Below are positions 6,984-15,117 of a stretch of DNA of 18,565 nt, piece after piece. The translations under genes were made by a program, and so were the position numbers. Under the pieces are notes generated by a model that saw only the letters and a program-made list of their open reading frames with translations, searched no databases and had not been told where the DNA came from. This DNA comes from Clostridia bacterium (GTDB lineage Bacteria > Bacillota > Clostridia > Lutisporales > Lutisporaceae), in assembly GCA_029256365.1 (NCBI GenBank), contig JAQSYB010000006.1, positions 1 to 18,565 of the forward strand. The letters run 5' to 3'. The stretch's first letter is position 1. The number at the start of each line of letters is the position of its first letter.

Positions 6984-7013
6984 AGTACTATCATTTTAAA
7001 AGGAGTAGGGTCT

Positions 7014-10000
7014 ATGGAAAATCAATTTGATTCCAAAGCGCTAGAGGTCAATCTGGCTGAAACGAGATACAAAACGATTGTTCTTCCAGAGAAGCATCAA
7101 TGGTTTTTAGAATTATCAAATTCCTATTGGGGAATTCACAATAGAACAGAAGAATTTATTATGGAATACAATCATCCTTACGTAAACTACGACTACGTAA
7201 TAGAAAATCTGCATAATATCTGTTTGGCGGACTTATGGCTTTATAATTCTCATGAAAAAGCGGAAGAAGCCCTTATGATTTTAGTAGAAATCTTTCAAAA
7301 TCTAATGAGCAAGGACCTAAAGGAAAAGCTTCGAGAACAACTGATTACAACTATTATGAAGTTTATTGACCGCCTTGCAAAATTAGGTAGCTATCCCACT
7401 GCGATCATTCACAGATGCTTATTTATTATTCAACAAGACATGAGGCAGCATGAAATATTATATATCAGAAATTCTGGCTATTTCAAAACTTACTTAAGTA
7501 AAATTGTGGAGGAAAAGGAGTTTAGACAAGGCTTTTTTGATTTGACAAAAGAATTGATGAGAAAGAGCATTCAATATTGGGAAACCTCATCCAATGTAGA
7601 AAATTGGTTTGATGATAAAAAACAATTTTTTAATGAGAAAAGCAGAGAAAAATTAAAAAAGCTGGGCAAACCTTTTTATCATGAATTAAATGTTCAGCTG
7701 GAGGAGGTCTCAGACTGGGATCAGCTTGTTGAAATGATGTTTTTTAATGATATAGCAAATTATTTCCGAAGGTATGTTGAGCAGCTGGACAGCTCTTTGG
7801 AAAAAATCTATTATCTGTTTTATTTGCTTCATATTCCTGCTATGTCTCAGCTGACCAATCATCTTTTATATGATTTAAACAGGATATTAAGAGATGTATT
7901 CAAGGAGCTGGATGAATCCGAAGTGAATTATTTCCTGGAAAATATACTGGACATGTTTGAAGAGCTTAAGGAGCAGCATATCACCACTGTACTTGACTGC
8001 ATATCCACTCTTGGAAAGGGTGTAATTGACACAAAGGATCAAAACATCATATCCTTCTTTACAAATAAGCTGATTCATTTTGGATTTGTTCATCCAGGGG
8101 AGATATCAATCAGCAACGACTGGCAGATTAAAGTAAACACCAATCATATAAAAAACATTCGCATATGGCTGGAGCTGATTGGGCATTCACCCTCCGTACT
8201 TAAGGAATTGCTATCTGCTCTCATTGTTAATCTGAAACTGGGGGGCATATTCATCTCCGATACAGATTTGTTCCAGCGGGATGTTACGAAGCTGTTAAAT
8301 TCAAATATTTCTTCAGTTTATAAGCAAATCAAGCAGCTGACAAGGATTTTTCCAGTTTACTTTAAAGAAATTGGAGCAGAAGGCAAGCTTCGAGAGGTTA
8401 CAACTGTTATGGATGAGCTGTCCTATAGAAAGGATAGATTGATACACTTTTTAAGAAAGCAAGTGCATACAGAGAGCAATAATACCCATGTGAAGCTAAC
8501 GAAAAGAATATTGGAGTTTTGGTTTGATGGCAGCCTAGAGCAGCTGAAGCATATGATTCCATCTGATGTATATGAATCTATAGAGCTGGAAGGCGAATGG
8601 TTTTGTGATGTTCATTTCATCACAAAGGAATTATGCCGTATAAGAAATATATCCCCTGAACAATTGTTGGAGTTGGGAGAAAAGGAAGTTGAGGCTGCGC
8701 TTGCAAAGATCGATTTAGACAATGAGCGAGACAAAAAGAGAGTCGCCATGATTATACAGCTTTATAATCTATTATTGGAGAAATATTCCTTGGAGTCAGG
8801 CAACATTATCTCAATTTTAAAAAGTTATAGATTTTTTAACAACACTGAGATTATGCAGCTTAGTGAGCTAATGGAAAGTGACCGGCATAGGGAGGCGCTG
8901 CAGGAGGTCTTCCAACTGATGCATCGTTTGAAGAAGGTTATTTTAGATCCAAATAGCAGTGAGGCTTTGGAAAATATATATTATAAGCGTCATGTTGCGG
9001 TAGGAATACCCTCCATGTATGGACAATATCTTGAGCCGAAGTTTGAAGCTCTTGGCTTAATGTTTCGATTGGAAAAGGTAGCTTCCAACTTAATGGAAAA
9101 GCTGGTGGAAGATATCAATCTTGATTATATCACTGCAAAAACACTGCAGGATGTATATAGTGTATTGGGATTTTTCCAAGAAGGCTTACAATTAGATGGG
9201 ATAGAGAATCAAGGCTTTAATTCCAATTTTCAAATGCTTAAGTACAGCCTGACTTCTCCTAGCTTCTCTTTGGACCAATATATAAACATTTTTCAATTCA
9301 TGGCACAAAATGTGAAGGAAATCATCAATGAATATTTTCTCAGAGTATATGATCATTCTCTAAAGGTTGTGATACAACAGCTGAAGGGAGATGCCCTAGA
9401 GGATGAGGAAGGAAAAGAAGACTATCTCAAGGCATCCGAAAACTTCTATAGAGAAGTGTTATCCTCTGCATTTTTGATACAGCAATTGGACAATTATATA
9501 TCTAATATTGTAAATAGCTTGCGAAGCTTGGTAGACAATCACAGCAGCGATTTCATCAAAAGCATGATGACCTATAATCCTGATTTGATAGTAAGCCCCT
9601 TGTATCAAACTACAGTGGACATCGATAACCAAGTGTTTCTTGGAGCGAAGGCATATTACTTGAAAAAACTGAACTCCTACGGCTTTCCGATACCCCCTGG
9701 TTTTGTGCTGACTACGGAGCTCTTTCGGCATAAGAATACAATATTAAAGCATCCATATATGAATCAAGAGCTGGACAATTTAATCATGGAGCAAATACGA
9801 GGCATTGAGACCCTAACTGGATTGGAGTTTGGAAATCCCAACAATCCTTTGATGCTTTCTGTAAGGTCAGGAACAGCAATTTCCATGCCTGGAGCAATGA
9901 GCACCTTTTTAAATGTAGGCTTAAATGATGAAATCGTAGAGGCATTGAGCCAAAAGCCAAACTTTAGCTGGACCTCATGGGACTGTTATAGAAGATTTAT

Positions 10001-11096
10001 ACAAAGCTGGGGAATGTCCTGCGGAATTAAGCGTGATATCTTCGACAGCATTATTATTGAATATAAGAAAAAATATGGCGCGGAGCAGAAGATTCAATTT
10101 ACGCCAGCGCAGATGAGAAACATTGCTTATGCCTATAAGCAGGTCTTAATGGACTATAACATCCATATTGAAAATGAACCTTTTAAGCAGCTGAAGCAAG
10201 CGATTATAAGTGTCATACAGTCATGGTCCTCCCACAGGGCAAAATCCTATAGAGAGCATTTACAGATTGCGGGAGAGTGGGGTACTGCGGTAATTGTGCA
10301 GAAAATGGTATTGGGAAATATAGCTCTCAATTCAGGAACTGGGGTGGTATTCACCCATGATCCAAAGCAAAATAAGCCTGGTGTCAATCTCTATGGTGAC
10401 TTTACTTTGTGCAGTCAAGGTGAGGATATTGTAGCAGGCTTGGTGCACACGCATCCAGCTACAGAAATTCAACGCAGCACCATGTACACCGATAGCACAA
10501 TGTCCTTGCAGAGCTCACATCCAGCTATTTATGGAAGACTGTTGGAGCTGTCAAATCAGCTTGTAGATTTATATGGATTTAATCATCAGGAGATTGAGTT
10601 TACCTTTGAATCAGAAAAGCCTGAGGATTTGCATATTCTGCAGACCAGAGACCAAAATATCAATAAACAGGATAAAATATCTGTTTTTGATGCGGCTGCT
10701 GATGAGATGAAGCTGGTAGGCAGAGGTATCGGTATCGGCGGAGGAGCCATGAGCGGCTTACTGGTATTTGACTATAAGGATATACAGGATCTTAAGAAGG
10801 ATCATCCAGATGCAAAATTTATCATGGTAAGACCAGACACAGTACCTGACGATATTCCAATGATATTTAAATGTGATGGTCTGATAACCGGAAAAGGCGG
10901 AGCCACATCTCATGCAGCAGTAACAGCAGTTAAACTGGGCAAGGTGTGCATTGTCAATTGCAAGGCCTTACTAGTAAACGAAGGCAAGAAGGAATGTGAT
11001 ATAAACGGCATAAAATTGAAGTCTGGGGAAATGATATCCATAGATGGAAATTTAGGCAACATTTATTTGGGCCAATATGCGATAAAGCTTGTATAA
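7014..11096 (+). CDS. Giant PPDK-like phosphotransferase lacking the PEP/pyruvate barrel
   Basis: The 1360-residue protein is PPDK-like only in its last third. An ATP-grasp nucleotide-binding domain spans about residues 875-1210, with AKAYYLKKL at 878, SVRSGTAISMPGAMST at 949 and SGTGVVFTHDP at 1107, each a close match to pyruvate phosphate dikinase. A phosphohistidine swivel domain follows (about 1225-1360), with GGATSHAAV and the phosphorylated His at 1300. The protein stops there: the C-terminal PEP/pyruvate TIM barrel is absent, so it is not a normal PPDK or PEP synthase. Residues 1-870 are helical, charged and match no family I know. By analogy with rifampin phosphotransferase, which has ATP, acceptor and His domains, it could phosphorylate another substrate; this is inference. 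ATG 7014 has the site aaaggag; the earlier in-frame ATG 6954 lies in a palindrome. Confidence 0.85.
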   Translation: MENQFDSKALEVNLAETRYKTIVLPEKHQWFLELSNSYWGIHNRTEEFIMEYNHPYVNYDYVIENLHNICLADLWLYNSHEKAEEALMILVEIFQNLMSKDLKEKLREQLITTIMKFIDRLAKLGSYPTAIIHRCLFIIQQDMRQHEILYIRNSGYFKTYLSKIVEEKEFRQGFFDLTKELMRKSIQYWETSSNVENWFDDKKQFFNEKSREKLKKLGKPFYHELNVQLEEVSDWDQLVEMMFFNDIANYFRRYVEQLDSSLEKIYYLFYLLHIPAMSQLTNHLLYDLNRILRDVFKELDESEVNYFLENILDMFEELKEQHITTVLDCISTLGKGVIDTKDQNIISFFTNKLIHFGFVHPGEISISNDWQIKVNTNHIKNIRIWLELIGHSPSVLKELLSALIVNLKLGGIFISDTDLFQRDVTKLLNSNISSVYKQIKQLTRIFPVYFKEIGAEGKLREVTTVMDELSYRKDRLIHFLRKQVHTESNNTHVKLTKRILEFWFDGSLEQLKHMIPSDVYESIELEGEWFCDVHFITKELCRIRNISPEQLLELGEKEVEAALAKIDLDNERDKKRVAMIIQLYNLLLEKYSLESGNIISILKSYRFFNNTEIMQLSELMESDRHREALQEVFQLMHRLKKVILDPNSSEALENIYYKRHVAVGIPSMYGQYLEPKFEALGLMFRLEKVASNLMEKLVEDINLDYITAKTLQDVYSVLGFFQEGLQLDGIENQGFNSNFQMLKYSLTSPSFSLDQYINIFQFMAQNVKEIINEYFLRVYDHSLKVVIQQLKGDALEDEEGKEDYLKASENFYREVLSSAFLIQQLDNYISNIVNSLRSLVDNHSSDFIKSMMTYNPDLIVSPLYQTTVDIDNQVFLGAKAYYLKKLNSYGFPIPPGFVLTTELFRHKNTILKHPYMNQELDNLIMEQIRGIETLTGLEFGNPNNPLMLSVRSGTAISMPGAMSTFLNVGLNDEIVEALSQKPNFSWTSWDCYRRFIQSWGMSCGIKRDIFDSIIIEYKKKYGAEQKIQFTPAQMRNIAYAYKQVLMDYNIHIENEPFKQLKQAIISVIQSWSSHRAKSYREHLQIAGEWGTAVIVQKMVLGNIALNSGTGVVFTHDPKQNKPGVNLYGDFTLCSQGEDIVAGLVHTHPATEIQRSTMYTDSTMSLQSSHPAIYGRLLELSNQLVDLYGFNHQEIEFTFESEKPEDLHILQTRDQNINKQDKISVFDAAADEMKLVGRGIGIGGGAMSGLLVFDYKDIQDLKKDHPDAKFIMVRPDTVPDDIPMIFKCDGLITGKGGATSHAAVTAVKLGKVCIVNCKALLVNEGKKECDINGIKLKSGEMISIDGNLGNIYLGQYAIKLV

Positions 11097-11180
11097 TGCT
11101 AAAAAGAGTAGTAATTCAATAGAATATCAAGCTAAACCATGCATACAGCAACTTATTGTGTCTAATGAGCTATACTATAT

Positions 11181-11208
11181 TTGTAATTTAACCTTAATGT
11201 GCTACAAT
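11181..11208 (+). promoter_or_regulatory. Promoter of the GAPDH gene
   Basis: TTGTAA (11181-11186), a 16-nt spacer and TACAAT (11203-11208) precede the gene by about 33 nt. The 145-nt gap after the PPDK-like gene shows no clear terminator. Confidence 0.5.
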
Positions 11209-11241
11209 AATAAAGGATAAAAATTTTAAAGGGGTGCTGAA

Positions 11242-12495
11242 ATGGAACCATCATTGAAAAATAAGAACATGCTAGGTATCAATGGAATGGGGAGAATTGG
11301 AAAGCTCACATTCTGGAATCACTTGGTAGTAAGACATTTTGACGGATATGTAATAAACGCAGGAAGAGAAGTAGGTAGAAGTCTAAAGGATGTAATACAC
11401 TTTTTAACAAATGATTCTACTTATGGTTCATTAGATAGATTCTTATTTGGCTATACAGGGGAAAAACTTGAAGTAAAGATAGTAAACGAAGAAGAAGGAC
11501 TGCTTGACTTTGGTGGTATGCCTGTAAAGATTTTAAGACATGAAAGAAACCCAAAGAATATAAACTGGGCAAAAGAAAATGTTAGAATTGTTGTAGAATG
11601 TACAGGAACTTTCTTGGATCCTACAATTCCTGCTGACAATGCCAGAGGAAGTGCGAGAGGACATCTTGAGGCCGGAGCGGAAAAGGTAATCGTAAGTGCA
11701 CCTTTTGCAATTAAGGACTCTTCTTTGAGAATACCTGAAGACAGCGGCTTATTTGTATATGGAATCAATCATATGTCCTATGATCCAGCGAAGCACCATG
11801 TGTTATCCTCTGCCAGCTGCACTACAACTGGATTGGCTCATATGATGAAGCCTTTGCTGGAAACAGAAGAGACATCACAGATTATTACTGCTTCAATGTC
11901 CACAGTACACTCAGCTACCAATAACCAAGACATTTTGGATGCAGTACCAGGTGCAAATGCCAAGGATCTTCGTAAGAATCGTGCTTCACTAAACAATATC
12001 ATTCCGACATCAACTGGAGCTGCAAAGGCTTTGGAAGAGGTTTTGCCAAAGATAAAGGAATTTGGATTTATGGCTGATTCAGTACGTGTACCAACATGTA
12101 CAGTGTCATTGATTGCATTAAATGTTACCTTTAGAACAAAGCTTTCAGAAACAGGTGAGCCAATATTAAATAGAGAATTTATCAACAACATTTATAAGAA
12201 GGCAGCCCAAGGTGCTCAAAAAGACTTGCTTATATTCAGTGAAGAGCAAAATGTATCTTCGGATTTCCAAGGCTATAGAGCATCCTGTATCATTGAAGGA
12301 CATGAAACGCACACAAGAACAGGCTTCTTACAGCTTGATTCCGCTGTTTTAAATGAGTGTGGAGTAACCAATGCAAAGGATGTTAGAATTCCTGTTACCC
12401 ATGCAAAAATATTTGGATGGTATGACAATGAATTTGGCAGCTATGTAAATAGCTTAGGCAAGCTTACTGTATATGTTGACAAAAATATGATTTAA
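11242..12495 (+). CDS. gap: Long-form glyceraldehyde-3-phosphate dehydrogenase
   Basis: This NAD(P)-dependent enzyme family oxidises glyceraldehyde 3-phosphate to 1,3-bisphosphoglycerate in glycolysis. The protein has the Rossmann motif INGMGRIGK (GxGxxG at 15-20), the catalytic Cys193 in SASCTTTGLA, the partner His223 in STVHSATNNQ, and the C-terminal WYDNEFGSY at 393. It has 417 residues against about 335 for a classical GAPDH, with the extra length spread over insertions before and after the catalytic domain. The segment after the second strand reads VINAGREVG, without the Asp that holds the NAD ribose in classical enzymes (VNDLTD), and SCTTN has become SCTTT. Cofactor preference may therefore differ. 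Ribosome binding site aaagggg lies upstream; a strong terminator follows. Confidence 0.9.
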   Translation: MEPSLKNKNMLGINGMGRIGKLTFWNHLVVRHFDGYVINAGREVGRSLKDVIHFLTNDSTYGSLDRFLFGYTGEKLEVKIVNEEEGLLDFGGMPVKILRHERNPKNINWAKENVRIVVECTGTFLDPTIPADNARGSARGHLEAGAEKVIVSAPFAIKDSSLRIPEDSGLFVYGINHMSYDPAKHHVLSSASCTTTGLAHMMKPLLETEETSQIITASMSTVHSATNNQDILDAVPGANAKDLRKNRASLNNIIPTSTGAAKALEEVLPKIKEFGFMADSVRVPTCTVSLIALNVTFRTKLSETGEPILNREFINNIYKKAAQGAQKDLLIFSEEQNVSSDFQGYRASCIIEGHETHTRTGFLQLDSAVLNECGVTNAKDVRIPVTHAKIFGWYDNEFGSYVNSLGKLTVYVDKNMI

Positions 12496-12505
12496 ACATT
12501 GTTCT

Positions 12506-12538
12506 AAAAAAAGCATTCTTTGGGATGCTTTTTTTTTC
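12506..12538 (+). terminator. Intrinsic terminator after the GAPDH gene
   Basis: agcattc (12512-12518) pairs with gggatgct (12523-12529) around loop tttg, extended by A-T pairs and followed by an uninterrupted run of nine T. Confidence 0.9.
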
Positions 12539-12603
12539 GTCCCTATGCTATAATTTTATGTAAATAAATCAATCAATACAGTGGATATTTAGGAGATGGC
12601 AAT

Positions 12604-13377
12604 ATGAGAAAAGCACTTATTTTATGTATGCTGATTGCTTCTACGGCGGTCTTCGTGACATGTAGGCCTGCAGAAGTCTACGAGGGTTCATCAATCGTTG
12701 AAAATAAGCAGCAGGTGCAAGATGATGTCAAAGAAGAAGAAACAAAAGAGACAGAAACAAAAGAAGTAGAAACAAAAGAAATAGAGACCAAAGAAGTATT
12801 TGCACAAAGCTTTGCATATTACCCCATTGACGAGAAGATAGAAAGCAGAATCATGGGTGTTTCTTGGAAGCAAGGGAGTCCTGTTGCGTTGAAGGATTTG
12901 CGCTATGTGAATGTTTTTTATTGGGGTTTTGATGAACAGCCTCATATTGGAGAATTAATTGTAAATAAGGCAGTTGCCAAGGATATAGTAGAGATATTTG
13001 AAGAACTATATGAAGCAAAGTTTCCCATTGCAAAAATAAGTCTAATAGATGAGTACAATGCAGAGGATAGCAAATCCATGGAAGACAACAATACTTCTGC
13101 ATTTTGTTATAGAGAGGTAGATGGTAAGCCTGGTCAGCTTTCAAAGCATAGCTATGGTGTGGCAATTGATATCAATCCCATACAAAATCCTTATGTATAT
13201 AAAGATAAGGTTTCGCCTAGTGAAGGGAAGTCCTATTTAGACCGCAGCGAAATGTCCAAGGGGATGATTGTGAAAGATGATCTTTGCTACAAGGCATTCA
13301 CAAGCAGAGGATGGACTTGGGGAGGAGACTGGAAATATGAAAAGGATTATCAACATTTTCAGAAGCAATTAAAATAG
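12604..13377 (+). CDS. Exported M15-family peptidoglycan peptidase with ETKE-repeat linker
   Basis: The 257-residue protein starts with a signal sequence (MRKALILCMLIASTAVFVTC). It could be a lipoprotein anchored at Cys20, but Thr at -1 is a poor lipobox. A linker of four ETKE-X repeats (residues 46-65) follows, then an M15 zinc-peptidase domain. The zinc ligands are visible as H182 and D189 in KHSYGVAIDIN and H251 in DYQHF, with WTWGGDW in between. This pattern is closest to M15C enzymes (CwlK/Ply type, cutting L-Ala-D-Glu) or D-Ala-D-Ala carboxypeptidases of the M15_4 group. It would act on the cell wall outside the membrane. Start ATG 12604 has aggagat upstream. It stands alone, with terminators before and after. 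Confidence 0.88.
   Translation: MRKALILCMLIASTAVFVTCRPAEVYEGSSIVENKQQVQDDVKEEETKETETKEVETKEIETKEVFAQSFAYYPIDEKIESRIMGVSWKQGSPVALKDLRYVNVFYWGFDEQPHIGELIVNKAVAKDIVEIFEELYEAKFPIAKISLIDEYNAEDSKSMEDNNTSAFCYREVDGKPGQLSKHSYGVAIDINPIQNPYVYKDKVSPSEGKSYLDRSEMSKGMIVKDDLCYKAFTSRGWTWGGDWKYEKDYQHFQKQLK
12739..12798 (+). repeat. In-frame 15-bp tandem repeat (4 copies)
   Basis: Four consecutive 15-bp units encode ETKET, ETKEV, ETKEI, ETKEV. Copies differ by a few bases, mostly at third positions and in the last codon. The array forms the linker between signal peptide and peptidase domain and could change length by slippage. Confidence 0.8.
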
Positions 13378-13435
13378 CAATCATTATTATAATATAATAG
13401 TCTGAAATATAAGGTTTTGATTGTTAACAAACATA

Positions 13436-13464
13436 TAAAAATGCACTGGATACAATGCTTTTAT
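13436..13464 (-). terminator. Terminator of the diguanylate cyclase gene
   Basis: On the minus strand gcattg and cagtgc form a 6-bp stem (one G-U) around loop tatc, flanked by A on the left and a T run on the right. On the plus strand the G-U becomes a mismatch, so it favours the minus strand. Confidence 0.5.
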
Positions 13465-13483
13465 TTTTATAATATTTTATCAG

Positions 13484-13522
13484 CAGGCTCAGTCCAGGGA
13501 TTTGGCTACTGCCTGTTTTTTT
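13484..13522 (+). terminator. Weak hairpin with seven-T tail after the M15 peptidase gene
   Basis: caggc (13484-13488) pairs with gcctg (13511-13515), with a short inner cca/tgg stem separated by an unpaired internal loop, followed by TTTTTTT (13516-13522). The tail is good and the stem is poor. Confidence 0.4.
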
Positions 13523-14927
13523 ATATGTTATAGGTTTGAGACTTGAAACTTCTTTTATCCTCATACATCCTTTGATCTGCGATTCTGAATAAAGTGGGAA
13601 TATCCTTTGCTTCATCAGGATAGGTACAAATGCCATAGCTAAAAGTAAGATTCGACATGTCGCGATTATTATAGTGAAAGGGCACCCTAGAGAAGTGACT
13701 CCTTACATTCTCCAACAATTCAATTACTTCAGCACTTGATTTGTTAGAATATACCAAAGCGAATTCATCGCCGCCGATTCGCCCGAATATTTCCGGCTTT
13801 TCCTGTAAGCTAGAGATATAATCAGTAAATGCAATAATAAGTTTATCTCCAGCTTCATGTCCATAATTATCATTTATCAATTTTAAATCATTCATATCGG
13901 CTACTACTAGAGAATAGCTTTGATTGTTCTTTACACATTCTTGATGAAGAATATCCAATTGTGCTTCACAATAAGACCTATTACAGATATTTGTTAGGCT
14001 GTCATATTGCGATAGGTAAAGTATTTTTTCTATCAACTGAGCGTTCTTAAGAGCAACTCCAATTTGCTCAGCGAAATACTTAATGATGCTTTTGTGATCT
14101 TCCGTAAAAGCTAAGCTATTTTCTATATTGTCTATATTTATCGTGCCGTAGAACTGATTGTCGACTGAAATTGCACAGCTTATGCTGCATTTAATATTAA
14201 AGCTATTTGTATCCTGTAGCACTTTGAATTTGTCTTTATTTAGATTTGAATTAAATTTCTCGATTTCAGTAATAATCACGGGTTCATAGATGTCTTCTAG
14301 GTGAGATTGAAAAATTTCTTTCGGGGTAAATTTAAAATCCTTCAAAGCGTCTATATCATATCCGTGCATTGCTCTATATTCTAAATAATCATTGTTTAAA
14401 AGCAATATACTGCCTTTTTGTGCATTGGGAATAATCTCTATTGCTTTATCTAATATGAGCTGCATGATGCCGTGTATATCACCAGAACGCAGTATTTCAC
14501 TAGTTATCTCACTGATTGCATTGGTAAATTTATTGTTCTGCACTAGAATCTTATTTGAATTTTTAAGCTGACAAATCAAATCCATATATTGCTTTTGAAC
14601 GGACTTATAAACACAAAAAAGATTCTCTAAATTATTTGAATGCTCTAATAATGACAAACTATTTACTTCTTCTACGGTGGATACTTCATTTGCCATATCT
14701 TTATAACAATTCTTTATTTCGGATAGCATTGTTTTATATGCACGCAAATAAACTATATGAGAAATATAAATAAGAGGGCTTAAAGTTAATATAACCAATA
14801 GCACAGAAACCAGTGGATGATAGATGCTGGCAAAAAGATTTCTATAAAAATAATCAATAAAACATATAGAAAATAAAGCGAAAGCAAGCATTGGATACTT
14901 TATCAATGCTGGTCTTACCTTTTTCAT
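13521..14927 (-). CDS. Membrane-bound GAF-GGDEF diguanylate cyclase
   Basis: The 468-residue protein should make cyclic di-GMP from two GTP. It has two N-terminal membrane helices (about residues 10-30 and 33-55), a coiled segment, a GAF domain (about 135-300), and a C-terminal GGDEF domain. The active-site GGDEF is intact at 385-389 (RIGGDEFALVYS), and the downstream ADQRMYEDK is typical. The inhibitory I-site RxxD expected just upstream is replaced by ExxE (EKPE), so product inhibition through that site is unlikely. The GAF domain suggests control by a small ligand or redox state, unidentified. ATG 14927 is preferred over GTG 14948 because gggggg lies 7 nt upstream of it. It is transcribed divergently from the MarR operon. 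Confidence 0.92.
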   Translation of the reverse strand: MKKVRPALIKYPMLAFALFSICFIDYFYRNLFASIYHPLVSVLLVILTLSPLIYISHIVYLRAYKTMLSEIKNCYKDMANEVSTVEEVNSLSLLEHSNNLENLFCVYKSVQKQYMDLICQLKNSNKILVQNNKFTNAISEITSEILRSGDIHGIMQLILDKAIEIIPNAQKGSILLLNNDYLEYRAMHGYDIDALKDFKFTPKEIFQSHLEDIYEPVIITEIEKFNSNLNKDKFKVLQDTNSFNIKCSISCAISVDNQFYGTINIDNIENSLAFTEDHKSIIKYFAEQIGVALKNAQLIEKILYLSQYDSLTNICNRSYCEAQLDILHQECVKNNQSYSLVVADMNDLKLINDNYGHEAGDKLIIAFTDYISSLQEKPEIFGRIGGDEFALVYSNKSSAEVIELLENVRSHFSRVPFHYNNRDMSNLTFSYGICTYPDEAKDIPTLFRIADQRMYEDKRSFKSQTYNI

Positions 14928-14942
14928 TGTATTACCCCCCGT

Positions 14943-14962
14943 TAGCACATTAGGATGTACTA
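14943..14962 (-). promoter_or_regulatory. Leader hairpin just upstream of the diguanylate cyclase ribosome binding site
   Basis: In the minus-strand transcript tagtacat and atgtgcta pair over 8 bp (one G-U) around loop ccta, ending 2 nt before the GGGGGG ribosome binding site. It could affect translation or mRNA stability; no known riboswitch class is recognised. Confidence 0.35.
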
Positions 14963-14999
14963 ATATAATAATATAATAAATTCGACAAATTTACCAACA

Positions 15000-15020
15000 A
15001 ATCGTGAAAATTTCACAATT
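15000..15020. promoter_or_regulatory. Imperfect palindrome in the divergent intergenic region
   Basis: aatcgtgaaa (15000-15009) and tttcacaatt (15011-15020) are inverted repeats with one mismatch and a 1-nt centre. The position, upstream of the MarR promoter and in the leader or promoter region of the diguanylate cyclase gene, fits a binding site for an unidentified regulator. Confidence 0.4.
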
Positions 15021-15041
15021 AAACATAGCAGCAGAGGATTA

Positions 15042-15070
15042 TTGACATCGCTTGCAACTAGTTATAAAAT
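15042..15070 (+). promoter_or_regulatory. Promoter of the marR-MFS operon
   Basis: A perfect TTGACA (15042-15047), 17-nt spacer and TAAAAT (15065-15070). It is one of the two strongest promoters in the window, as expected for a promoter held in check by a repressor. Confidence 0.8.
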
Positions 15071-15090
15071 ATTTAGAGAGTCTAAATATT
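15068..15090. promoter_or_regulatory. MarR-type operator palindrome overlapping the -10 box
   Basis: aatatttaga (15068-15077) and tctaaatatt (15081-15090) form a perfect 10-bp inverted repeat with a 3-nt centre (gag). It overlaps the end of the -10 box and covers the likely transcription start. Size and symmetry fit a MarR dimer and suggest autorepression by the gene 28 nt downstream. Confidence 0.7.
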
Positions 15091-15117
15091 AGAAAGTAGA
15101 AATATAGGGGGCGCGAA

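Noticed and set aside
6954..7013. Upstream in-frame start for the PPDK-like gene at ATG 6954
   Set aside because: The ATG lies in the loop of a GC-rich palindrome and upstream of the promoter; ATG 7014 has a strong ribosome binding site.
7014..11096. Annotation as true pyruvate phosphate dikinase or PEP synthase
   Set aside because: The reading frame ends right after the phosphohistidine domain, so the PEP/pyruvate-binding barrel is missing.
11097..11241. Possible T-box or other leader RNA before the GAPDH gene
   Set aside because: No T-box motif, no terminator hairpin and no other recognisable riboswitch element; only a plausible promoter is visible.
12739..12798. CRISPR-like short repeats
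   Set aside because: The 15-bp units are directly contiguous without spacers and are in frame in a coding linker.
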